From UBA8190 sp003453695 (GTDB lineage Bacteria > Actinomycetota > Acidimicrobiia > Acidimicrobiales > UBA8190), in contig DAIRBY010000016.1 in NCBI GenBank assembly GCA_036796975.1, positions 1-64,000 on the forward strand: 64,000 nucleotides of DNA. The letters run 5' to 3'. Position numbers and translations under genes: made by a program. The notes beneath the pieces are model-generated. The model worked only from the letters and a program-made list of their open reading frames with translations, was not told the DNA's origin and ran no database searches. Positions 42,473 to 50,312 of the stretch are shown here, one piece after another (the stretch's first letter is position 1; each line of letters begins with the position of its first letter).

Positions 42473-43716
42473 AGGCCTTCACCGAGCGCAATCCCAAGAT
42501 CATCGGGGTGGTGGCCGTGGTGGTGGCCGTGGCCATCGTGGGCGGCGTGATCCTGTTCAACCGCTCGTTGTTCACGCCCAGCTACACCATCCATGCCCGG
42601 CTCTCCAACTCGGCCGGCGTGGCCAAGGGCACCGTCGTCACCCTGGCCGGGGTGAACGTCGGCACGGTCAGCGGCGTGCACGTGCACGGCAACAGCGTGG
42701 TCGCCGACCTGGCCATCAACCACGGCACCGTGCTGCCCCAGGACACCGCCGCCGCCGTCGAAGTGCAGACCGTGCTCGGCGTGCTCGAAGTGGCCCTGCA
42801 ACCGAAGACGGGGTGGAACCATCCGCTGCAGGCGGGAGCCACCCTCACCGACACCTCGATCCCGGTCGAGTTCCAGGACGTCGAGAACGCGGCGGGGACG
42901 GTGCTCCAGCAGAGCGACGTGGCCGCCTTCAACCAGCTCCTCGTGTCGCTGGGCCAGATCACCCAGGGCAAGCAGGCGCAGGTGGCCGAGATCATCACCG
43001 GCCTGAACAAGTTCACGACGGCGGTGAACCAGCGCCAACAGCAGGTGTCGAGCCTCATCGACGCCGCCAACAACCTGGCGTCGACCGTGGCCCAGCGCGA
43101 CACGCAGCTGGCCGGGATCGTCGACCAGCTGTCCACTGTGGTGACGGGGCTGGCCCAGCGCTCGAGCGAGCTCAACGCCCTCATCGTCGGTACCGACCGG
43201 CTGGCGGCTCAGACGGCCACCCTCATCGGGCAGAACCAGCCCCAGCTCCAGGGCCTGCTCGCCCACCTGCAGTCGGTGCTGGCCGTGTTGAGCCAGCACC
43301 AGGAAGACCTCGCCCAGGGAGTGGCGTACCTGTCGTCGGCCTTGAAGGGCTTCTCGTCCATCGGCTACTCGGGACCCAACAACACCCCGCAGAACTGGGG
43401 GAACATCTACGCCAACGTCGTGGGCATCGCCAACGGCTACTCGGTGCTCGGCAACTGCGCCGCCCTCGACCAGGCCCTGAACGAGGTGCTCGGCCCCGAC
43501 CCGCTGCCCTGCGACCAGCGCAGCGGCCCGCCCGTCGGCCAGACGGGCACCCCCTCGGGCGGTCCCAGCGGCAGCGCCGGAGGGAACGGGCAGTCGCTGC
43601 AGAGCGGGCTGAGCGGTGCGGCGGGCAATCCGAGCGCCCCCGGCAGTTCGTCCTCGAGCACGTCGACCAACCCCCTCACCGAGCTGTTGAGCCCGCTGCT
43701 CGGAGGCAAGTCGTGA
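42469..43716 (+). CDS. MCE family protein (MceC position)
   Basis: A 415-residue MCE protein. Membrane helix at about 9-31 (KIIGVVAVVVAVAIVGGVIL), MCE domain from residue 40 (LSNSAGVAKGTVVTLAGVNVGTV and VQTVLGVLEVALQPKTG), helical middle with QRQQQVSSLIDAANNLAST, and a Gly/Ser tail with a Ser run. GTG start overlaps the previous stop by four bases, a coupling pattern repeated through the operon. Confidence 0.92.
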   Translation: MKAFTERNPKIIGVVAVVVAVAIVGGVILFNRSLFTPSYTIHARLSNSAGVAKGTVVTLAGVNVGTVSGVHVHGNSVVADLAINHGTVLPQDTAAAVEVQTVLGVLEVALQPKTGWNHPLQAGATLTDTSIPVEFQDVENAAGTVLQQSDVAAFNQLLVSLGQITQGKQAQVAEIITGLNKFTTAVNQRQQQVSSLIDAANNLASTVAQRDTQLAGIVDQLSTVVTGLAQRSSELNALIVGTDRLAAQTATLIGQNQPQLQGLLAHLQSVLAVLSQHQEDLAQGVAYLSSALKGFSSIGYSGPNNTPQNWGNIYANVVGIANGYSVLGNCAALDQALNEVLGPDPLPCDQRSGPPVGQTGTPSGGPSGSAGGNGQSLQSGLSGAAGNPSAPGSSSSSTSTNPLTELLSPLLGGKS

Positions 43717-45134
43717 GACGCCTCTCCGGCATGGCCGTGCTGCGCAGACGCGTGGCGGCCCCGGTGTGCCTCGCCGCCCTGGCCGCCGCCGGCGGCCTCG
43801 GGCTCTCGGCCTGCGGCGGGCCGTCCAACTATCCGCTCACGGCGCTCTTCTCGAGCGCGGAAGGACTCTTCCCGGGCAACGCCGTGGACGTGCTCGGCGT
43901 CCAGCGCGGCACCGTGACCAAGGTGACGCCCGAGAACGGCTTCGTCAGAGTCGACATGTCGATCGACGGTTCGCAGGCCTTGCCGGCACGCGTCCTGGCC
44001 AGCCTCACCACCCCGCAGCTGTTGGGCGAGCCCTCCATCGAGCTCTCACCCGGTTATGCAGGCGGCCCGCATCTCGCCTCGGGCGCCGTCATCCCCGAGA
44101 ACCGCACCTCGGTGCCCGAGTCCATCGGCCAGCTGCTTCAGAACCTCCAGACGTTCCTGGGCGAGGTGAACGACCAGTCGGTCTCGAGCTTGGTGGCCAA
44201 CCTGGCTCAGGACCTCCAGGGCCAGGGCCAGGCGCTCAACCAGTTGATCGCCAACGGTGCGGGGACGTTGCAGATCCTCGCCAACAAGGGGAACGAGCTG
44301 GGCCAGCTGAACGGCTCGTTGGCCCAGATCACCGCCACCTTGCGCCAGCACACCGTGCAGGTGACGCAGCTCCTGCAGGCCTACGCCACCGTCGGGAACG
44401 TGCTGGCACAGGACAGCGGGCCGCTCGGTGACGCCATCTCGCAGCTGGCCCAGATGAGCCAGCAGCTCACGACGTTGCTCGACCCCAACCTGTCGGGGCT
44501 CAAGAGCGACATCGCCAGCATCACCCAGGTGGGGCGCACGCTCGACCGCAACCTGGGCTCGCTGGATCAGGGCCTGTCCTCGTCGGTGGCGCTCTTCGCC
44601 GCCGCCGGCCGGGCCTACGACCCCGTCCACAACTGGCTCAACCTGAACTCGCAGCTCGCTCCGGGCACCACCGCCGGCGTCCTCGAGGGGCTGGTGCGCG
44701 ACCGGCTGGCCGGCATCTGCCGGCGGGTGCTCGCCAACCACGGCTCCGGGCTGTCGCAGAGCGCCATCTCCACCCTGCAGACCTGTGGCAACCCCGACTC
44801 GGGCTACTTCGACGGGTTGCTGTCGACCATCCCCAACCTGCTCACGGCGGCGACGGGCAGCCAGCCGCCTGCGCCGTCGCCTCAGGACCTGCTCGGCCAG
44901 GGCGCCGCTCAGATCCCGGGTCTGAGCCAGTCGCAACAGCAGTCGGTGTCGAGCGTCCCGGCCTCGCAGCTCACCACGCCGACCACCAGCGCCCCCACCT
45001 TGAACGGGCCGACACTGCCGTCGTCGGGGCCGGTGGTCAACGACCAGCAGGCCAACAGCAACTCCGGCGGCCTGCTCGGCGGCCTGCTGCACGGCCTGCT
45101 CGGTGTCGCCCACTTCTTCGGGAGCTTGTTCTGA
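43713..45134 (+). CDS. MCE family lipoprotein (MceD position)
   Basis: A 473-residue MCE protein with a lipoprotein signal: hydrophobic Ala/Leu stretch then LGLSACGG, the Cys being the lipid attachment site (about residue 31). MCE domain follows (FSSAEGLFPGNAVDVLGVQRGTV, TTPQLLGEPSIELSPG), then long Gln/Leu helices. The start is GTG 43713, overlapping the previous stop; ATG 43731 is a possible internal start. A Ser/Gln/Pro-rich tail and a hydrophobic C-terminus (LLGGLLHGLLGVAHFFGSLF) end it. Confidence 0.9.
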   Translation: MRRLSGMAVLRRRVAAPVCLAALAAAGGLGLSACGGPSNYPLTALFSSAEGLFPGNAVDVLGVQRGTVTKVTPENGFVRVDMSIDGSQALPARVLASLTTPQLLGEPSIELSPGYAGGPHLASGAVIPENRTSVPESIGQLLQNLQTFLGEVNDQSVSSLVANLAQDLQGQGQALNQLIANGAGTLQILANKGNELGQLNGSLAQITATLRQHTVQVTQLLQAYATVGNVLAQDSGPLGDAISQLAQMSQQLTTLLDPNLSGLKSDIASITQVGRTLDRNLGSLDQGLSSSVALFAAAGRAYDPVHNWLNLNSQLAPGTTAGVLEGLVRDRLAGICRRVLANHGSGLSQSAISTLQTCGNPDSGYFDGLLSTIPNLLTAATGSQPPAPSPQDLLGQGAAQIPGLSQSQQQSVSSVPASQLTTPTTSAPTLNGPTLPSSGPVVNDQQANSNSGGLLGGLLHGLLGVAHFFGSLF

Positions 45135-46147
45135 TGGACAGCACCCGGCCCGTGGCTTCCCGGTGGCGGCGGGCGCTCACGGGCGTGTCGCTCGTGACGG
45201 CCGGTGCGGCCCTGTCGTGCGGGCTGGGCGCCTGCGGCTCGTCGGGATCGGGGACCGTCGACGCCACGGCCTACTTCACCGACGTGGCGGATCTGGTGGC
45301 CGGGGCACCGGTGCAGTACGCCGACATCTCGGTCGGCAGCGTCAAGTCCATCTCGCTGTCCAATGACCAGGCCAAGGTGGTCATGACCGTCCAGCGCAGT
45401 GCCCAGGTCCCCGCCGACGTCACGGCCCAGCTCACCCAGAGCAGCATCCTGGGCCAGCACCTGGTGTCGCTGGTCGCCCCCTCACCGAGCGGGCCCTTCC
45501 TGCAGAACGGGGCCGTCATCGGCAAGACGCAGTTCGTCCCCGGCATCCAGCAGCTGGTCCAGGCGGGGGCGGCCGTGTTCGGCGCCATCAACGGCGCCCA
45601 GCTGTCGCAGATCATCAACAACGGCGCCCAGGGCTTCGGGGGCCAGGCCGCCAACCTGCGCAACCTGCTCAACGACTTCGACACCATCCTGGCGGGCTAC
45701 TCGACACGCTCGGGAGAGATCACCTCGCTCATCGACAATCTCGACGCCTTCAACTCGACGGTCGGACCCAACGCCCAGCAGGACGCCCAGGCCGTGTCGA
45801 ACCTGGCGCAGACCACGCAGATCCTCGCCCAGCAGTCTTCGCGCTTCGAGCAGCTGCTCCAGTCCTTGAACGACCTGGCGGTCCAGGGCAACTCCATCCT
45901 GTCGACCGGGCTCGGCCAGACCGAGGACCAGATCAACGCCTTGTCGGCGGTGGCCACCCAGCTCTACGAGCACCAGCGCGACCTCGCCACCATCCTGGAG
46001 GAGCTGCCCGGCCACAACCAAGCCCTCGCCAGCCTGACCGTCAACAACTACGCACAGATCCTCGAAGACATCATCGTGTGCGGGATCCCCGGTGGCGGGG
46101 CCGGCAACAACCCCGACAGCACGTGCTCGACGGGCGGTGGCGGATGA
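45134..46147 (+). CDS. MCE family lipoprotein (MceE position)
   Basis: A 337-residue MCE lipoprotein, equivalent in position to mycobacterial LprK. Signal peptide with lipobox CGLGACGS (Cys at about residue 35). MCE core: FTDVADLVAGAPVQYADISVGSV and TQSSILGQHLVSLVAP. The helical region includes Gln-rich segments (QTTQILAQQSSRFEQLL). Two consecutive lipoproteins (D and E) in one mce operon is worth noting. The ATG overlaps the previous stop by one base. Confidence 0.92.
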   Translation: MDSTRPVASRWRRALTGVSLVTAGAALSCGLGACGSSGSGTVDATAYFTDVADLVAGAPVQYADISVGSVKSISLSNDQAKVVMTVQRSAQVPADVTAQLTQSSILGQHLVSLVAPSPSGPFLQNGAVIGKTQFVPGIQQLVQAGAAVFGAINGAQLSQIINNGAQGFGGQAANLRNLLNDFDTILAGYSTRSGEITSLIDNLDAFNSTVGPNAQQDAQAVSNLAQTTQILAQQSSRFEQLLQSLNDLAVQGNSILSTGLGQTEDQINALSAVATQLYEHQRDLATILEELPGHNQALASLTVNNYAQILEDIIVCGIPGGGAGNNPDSTCSTGGGG

Positions 46148-47526
46148 TCACTCGTCGCATCTTCGTCAACCTGGTGGTGTTCCTGGTGGCGTCGGCCGCC
46201 CTCGTCGCCTACGGGTTCCTCGACCTGCTGGGCAACCCGCTCGCCTCCACCACCACCGTCTACAGCGTGCTGCCCACCGCCGCCGGCCTCGCCCCCAACT
46301 TCATCGTCACCTACGAGGGCGTGGACGTGGGCCAGGTGAGCAAGGTGGCACTCGCTCCCGGCGGCGCCAAGGTGACCATGGTGCTCCAGCCCAACACCCG
46401 TGTCCCGAGCGACGTGGCAGCGAGCATCGACATCGCCAACGCCCTGGGCCAGCAGGAGATCGACCTGGTGCCCGCGCATGTGAGCTCCGATCCCCCCCTG
46501 CGCAACGGGGCCACCATCCCCGCTGCGCCGACGAGCGCTCCCGCCGACGTGGGCACGGTGGTGGAGGAGGCCACCAGGTTCCTCGACGCCATCCCGCCCG
46601 GGGACCTGAACACCGTGCTGCACGAGTTGGGTCAGGCGCTGCAGGGCAACGGTGAGAACCTGCGCACGATCGCCTCGGCCAGCGAAGTGTTCAGCCAGGA
46701 GTTCCTCGCCTACCAGCAGCAGTTCGAATCGCTGTTGCAGAACGCCCCGCCGGTGCTCGACGTGGTGACGGCCAACGCCGGCGCCCTCCGCCAGGGCTTG
46801 GCCGACACCGCCGCGCTGGTACAGGTGTTCGCCACCCATTCGACCGACCTCGTGCACCTGCTCAATCAAGGCAGCTCGGCGGCGGCGGACCTGAACACGC
46901 TCGTGACGCAGAACGAGCCGAACCTCGGGTGCCTCGTGCACGACCTCGCCGATGTGAACTCGAACCTCGCCCAGCCCTCCAACCTGTCGAACCTGTCGAC
47001 GACGCTCGCCACCAACGAGGAGTTCTTCGGGGCGGTGGCGGCGCTGGCCCCGACCGGCCCGGCCAAGGCCCTCACCTCGAACGATTCGACCCACACCCAG
47101 GAGTGGCTGCGCACCAGGCTGCTGCTCCCCCCGCCCTTCCCGCCCGGCGACAGCTACCTGAAGGCCAATTCGCTGCCGCAGGTGCTCCCCGGGGCCGCCT
47201 GCAGCACGGAGTTCGGCCAGGGTGTGGGTCCGGCGGTGCAGGCAAACTTCAAGCCGGCCGGACCCGACGCCCAGGTGAGCTCGCCCACAGCGGCCCAGGC
47301 CCAGGTGCGAGGCGGGGGCACCACCCCTGACGCCGCCTCCTCGGCGGCCCGGCTGCCCGTCCGCCGCTCGAGCGAGGGCCTGCCGGCCGCAATCGTCTTC
47401 GCTGCCCTGATCGTGATGGGATGGTTCCTCACGATGGCCCGTCGCCGGCCGAGCCGATCGGCCCGCCCCTCGCCGGTCAGCACCGCCCCGGCGCCCGGCG
47501 CCGAGCCTCGACGGAGGAACCCATGA
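46144..47526 (+). CDS. MCE family protein (MceF position) with C-terminal membrane helix
   Basis: A 460-residue MCE protein. N-terminal helix (VNLVVFLVASAALVAYGFL, about 8-27), MCE domain (LPTAAGLAPNFIVTYEGVDVGQV, ANALGQQEIDLVPA) and a helical domain with ATNEEFFGAVAALAPTGPAKAL near the end. A second membrane helix at about 423-441 (LPAAIVFAALIVMGWFLTMA) and a basic tail follow, so both ends are membrane-anchored. ATG 46144 overlaps the previous stop. It is the last MCE gene, followed by the Mce-associated protein. Confidence 0.92.
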   Translation: MITRRIFVNLVVFLVASAALVAYGFLDLLGNPLASTTTVYSVLPTAAGLAPNFIVTYEGVDVGQVSKVALAPGGAKVTMVLQPNTRVPSDVAASIDIANALGQQEIDLVPAHVSSDPPLRNGATIPAAPTSAPADVGTVVEEATRFLDAIPPGDLNTVLHELGQALQGNGENLRTIASASEVFSQEFLAYQQQFESLLQNAPPVLDVVTANAGALRQGLADTAALVQVFATHSTDLVHLLNQGSSAAADLNTLVTQNEPNLGCLVHDLADVNSNLAQPSNLSNLSTTLATNEEFFGAVAALAPTGPAKALTSNDSTHTQEWLRTRLLLPPPFPPGDSYLKANSLPQVLPGAACSTEFGQGVGPAVQANFKPAGPDAQVSSPTAAQAQVRGGGTTPDAASSAARLPVRRSSEGLPAAIVFAALIVMGWFLTMARRRPSRSARPSPVSTAPAPGAEPRRRNP

Positions 47527-48257
47527 ACGAGCAGGCCGAGCCACCTTCGGAACCGGGCGTGGCCGTGGTGGGCGGCCTGCCGGCAGACACCGAGGCCGAG
47601 CCCACTGCTTCGGGGGCGCAGGCCGGTACCGCCGCCGGAAGGGCACCGTTCCGTCCGCTCGACCTGCTGTCGTCGGTGCGCCGGCTGTTCAGTGGGGGAG
47701 GGGACGAGCGGCCCCGCACGGTGGGCGGCCCCGCCCAGCGCCGTCGGTCGACACCGCCGTGGCTGGTGCCCTTCTTGTTGATCCTGACCGCCCTCAGCCT
47801 GGTCGCTGCCATCGGCTTCGCCCTGGCCTGGTCGAACCTGCGGTCGCAGCAGGACACGAAGACCACCGTCACGCGCGTCGCCAAGGACTTCCTGCTGTCG
47901 CTCACGAACTTCACGCCGACCAACCTCGACAGCAGGCTCTCCAACCTGTCGACCTACGCCACCGGCGACTTCGCCAAGCAGGAGAACCAGTTCTTCGGAA
48001 CGAGCATCCGTCAGGCACTGCAGAAGGTGCAGGCCAGCTCCCGGGGTCAGATCCGCTACATCTTCGTCCAGACCCTGAACGGGAATCAGGCCACGGTGTA
48101 CGCCTGGGTGGACCAGACCTTCATCAACAACAAGCTCACGTCACCGCAGACCGACGTCCTTCAGGTGTCCCTGGCGATGTTCGATCGGCCGACAGGCTGG
48201 AAGATCGGCAGCGTCTCGGTGCTCAACTCGCCCAACCCCACGTCGCCGACCCCCTGA
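47523..48257 (+). CDS. Mce-associated membrane protein
   Basis: A 244-residue protein. Cytoplasmic Gly/Ala/Pro-rich N-terminus (about 1-76), one membrane helix (about 78-101, PWLVPFLLILTALSLVAAIG), and an extracytoplasmic domain with TRVAKDFLLSLTNFTPTNLDSRL and VYAWVDQTFINNKL. This layout matches the Mas proteins found after mce genes in mycobacteria, which are thought to stabilise the transporter. ATG 47523 overlaps the mceF stop. Last gene of the operon. Confidence 0.87.
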   Translation: MNEQAEPPSEPGVAVVGGLPADTEAEPTASGAQAGTAAGRAPFRPLDLLSSVRRLFSGGGDERPRTVGGPAQRRRSTPPWLVPFLLILTALSLVAAIGFALAWSNLRSQQDTKTTVTRVAKDFLLSLTNFTPTNLDSRLSNLSTYATGDFAKQENQFFGTSIRQALQKVQASSRGQIRYIFVQTLNGNQATVYAWVDQTFINNKLTSPQTDVLQVSLAMFDRPTGWKIGSVSVLNSPNPTSPTP

Positions 48258-48291
48258 TCGGCGACCCAGCCGCGCCTGGCGTGCGGGGAGG

Positions 48292-48307
48292 CGCCGTTTC
48301 GACGGCG
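48292..48307. terminator. Hairpin with TTCG loop after the mce operon
   Basis: CGCCGT-TTCG-ACGGCG forms a 6-bp stem with a TTCG tetraloop, 34 bases after the mce operon stop and before the convergent nuclease gene. GGCGCCGTT is repeated on both sides. No T-tract; a structural terminator is possible. Confidence 0.35.
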
Positions 48308-48330
48308 AGGCGCCGTTGGGGACCCGACCC

Positions 48331-49173
48331 TCAGCCCGTCGGCGACAGCGCCGCCGGTTCGGCGGTCGTCGAGGAAAGCGGCCAGGACTCGGCCAGGGCG
48401 GGGTTACCGCCGAAGGCCGGGCACAAGGCCTTGAACGAGCACCAGTTGCACAGCGCCGAGGGCCGGGGCCGGAAGTCCTCTGCCGCGCAGGCGCGCTCGA
48501 TGGCCGTCCACACCGCTTCGGTGCGGCGGCGGATCCCGCGCACCGTCTGCTCGGAGGGGTCGGATTCGATGCACACCGGCTGACGCAGGTACATGAGCCG
48601 GACCTTGGCGGGGCGGCGGCCCAAAACCTGCTCGCACAGCAGCGCGTAGAACTGCACGCCCCCGAGCCGCTGGTTCTCCTGGTTGACCGAAGGCACCCGG
48701 CCCGTCTTGTAGTCGACGACGACCAGCTCGCCGTGCTCGTCCACGTCGAGGCGGTCGACGATCCCTCGCAGGAGCAACCCGCCGATGTCTGCTTCCAGCG
48801 TGACCTCGACACCCATCGTCGTCACCGTGTCGGGGTCCTCGAGACGGAGATACCCCTCGACCAAGTCGGCGGCATCGGCACGGAAGACCCGTTCCTCGTC
48901 GTCGGCGAGCCCGAGGGCGGCGAGCTCGCCCGAGTCGGCGAGCTCCCCCCACGCCGCCTCCAGCTCGGCCCGGGCCACCTCAGGGGCACGGGAGCCGGGA
49001 TCGTGGTTCCAGAACAGCCGCTCGAGGGCCCGGTGCACCAGCGTGCCCTTGGTGGCGTGAGGAGAAGGGGGCTCCTCGAGGTGGTCGATGGCCGAGAACC
49101 GGAAGGCCAGGGCGCAGTCGCGGAAGGCACTCACCTTGGAAGGCGACAGAGAGCGGGGCAGCGGCAGGCTCAT
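48331..49173 (-). CDS. RecB-family PD-(D/E)XK exonuclease with Fe-S cluster motif
   Basis: A 280-residue Cas4/AddB-like nuclease domain without a helicase. Active-site motifs are KGTLVHRALE (His), GIVDRLDVDEHGELVVVDYKTGR (Asp and Lys of the D-ExK core) and a downstream Gln motif GVQFYALL. Four Cys for a 4Fe-4S cluster are Cys20 (FRDCALAF) and Cys242, 245 and 251 (CNWC...C). It is cytoplasmic and single-domain; single-stranded DNA exonuclease activity in repair is a reasonable guess. No cas genes are nearby. Its translation should not be joined with the next frame across the N gap. Confidence 0.88.
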   Translation of the reverse strand: MSLPLPRSLSPSKVSAFRDCALAFRFSAIDHLEEPPSPHATKGTLVHRALERLFWNHDPGSRAPEVARAELEAAWGELADSGELAALGLADDEERVFRADAADLVEGYLRLEDPDTVTTMGVEVTLEADIGGLLLRGIVDRLDVDEHGELVVVDYKTGRVPSVNQENQRLGGVQFYALLCEQVLGRRPAKVRLMYLRQPVCIESDPSEQTVRGIRRRTEAVWTAIERACAAEDFRPRPSALCNWCSFKALCPAFGGNPALAESWPLSSTTAEPAALSPTG

Positions 49174-49274
49174 CGCCGGCCAGGGTAGGCGCCGGGTGTG
49201 ACGCCATGGTGGTTGTGCTCCTTGCTGGTGCTTTGCCGGCCCGGCCGCCGTCAGCGGCGGGGGGCGGGCCGCGC

Positions 49275-49289
49275 GGGGGGGGGGGGGGG
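49275..49289. repeat. Poly-G run at assembly gap
   Basis: Fifteen G in a row directly before the N run. It is probably the cause of the assembly break or a sequencing artefact rather than a biological repeat. Confidence 0.6.
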
Positions 49290-49299
49290 NNNNNNNNNN
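49290..49299. other. Assembly gap (10 N)
   Basis: Ten Ns between the end of the alpha/beta hydrolase and the intergenic sequence before the nuclease gene. True gap length is unknown. Confidence 0.98.
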
Positions 49300-50187
49300 C
49301 GCCGCCAGCGAGGAGGAGAGGGAACCGGCGACGGCGGAGGGATCCTCGAGCGGCCCGAAGTGACCGAGACCGGGGAGCACCACCTGCTCCACGCTGCCCA
49401 GACGGGCGGCGAACAGCGTCAGGAACGACGGCCCGAAGGCGTCGGTGTGCTCGCCGCACGCCAGCGTCACCGGGCAGCGCACCCGGTCGAGGTGGGCGTA
49501 GGCATCGTGCGCGAACCCGTGGGCGTACACCTGGGCCTCGCGCTCGGGAGGGCACCGCAGGCGGATGCCGCCGCCGGGGTCGGGCGCGAAGCCGTTGTCC
49601 ACGTAGGCGACGAGGACCGCCGGGTCGAGGCGGTCGAAGGGCGCCTTGGACGAGAAGTTGTCCAGGGCCGCTCGGCGGTCCCGGAAGTGGCGACGGCGCC
49701 TCAGCGCGCCGTCGGACAGCGGGTTGCCGTCGAGAGAGGGGGCGAGCGGCACGTCGGCGGGATAGACGACGGGCTCGTAGCAGTACAGCCCGGCGAAGGT
49801 GCCCGGTCGTTCTTCCTCCGCCAGGAGCAACGCCGCGCCACCGCAGGAGTGGCCGAAGGCGACGGGCCGCTCGAGTCCGAGGCCGTCGACGAGAGCGAGC
49901 ACGTCGGCGGCGAACCCGGACCACGAGAAGTCCCCGTCGGGGGGCGGGCCCGAGGCTCCGTGGCCGCGCTGGTCGACAGCCAGGCACCGAAAGCTCGCCG
50001 TGAGCCGCTCCGCCATCGGAGCCAGGACGGCGGCGCAGAAGCCGGTGGCGTGGACGACCACGAGCGGCGGCCCCGACCCGCCCAGCTCGTAGAAGGCGAC
50101 CGGGGGCCCGCCCGGGATCTCGACCCACCCCGTCGGCGACAGCTGCCCCGGAGGCGGGACGTCCGGCGGATCTTCCTGCGCCTCCAC
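49300..50187 (-). CDS. Alpha/beta hydrolase, 3' end cut by assembly gap
   Basis: 296 residues of an alpha/beta-fold hydrolase. The oxyanion segment is VVVHATGFCAAVLAPMAERL, the nucleophile elbow is GHSCGGAALLL (Ser), an Asp acid candidate is in TLACGEHTDAFG, and the catalytic His is in LPGLGHFGPLEDP. All three triad members are therefore before the gap, and little of the protein is missing. Substrate unknown; related proteins hydrolyse esters or epoxides. The gene is divergent from the MacB-like permease. Confidence 0.82.
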
Positions 50188-50276
50188 GGACGCCGAAGCT
50201 ACCGGTGGGGCCCGTTCGGCACGAAAACCTCAACAACCTGCGGCGATGTCCACAGGCTTTCGAAAGGTTCGCTCCC

Positions 50277-50282
50277 TAGCAT
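50277..50282 (+). promoter_or_regulatory. -10 element (TAGCAT) upstream of the FtsX-like permease
   Basis: TAGCAT lies 30 bases before the TTG start, leaving a short leader with GGAGGG as binding site. Confidence 0.35.
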
Positions 50283-50312
50283 CCGCCTGGCTCTCGAACA
50301 GGAGGGATTCGT

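Noticed and set aside
48331..50187. A single 618-residue protein fusing the hydrolase and the RecB-type nuclease
   Set aside because: The fusion runs through the N gap and a poly-Pro/Arg stretch created by the poly-G run. Each half is a complete separate family with its own start.
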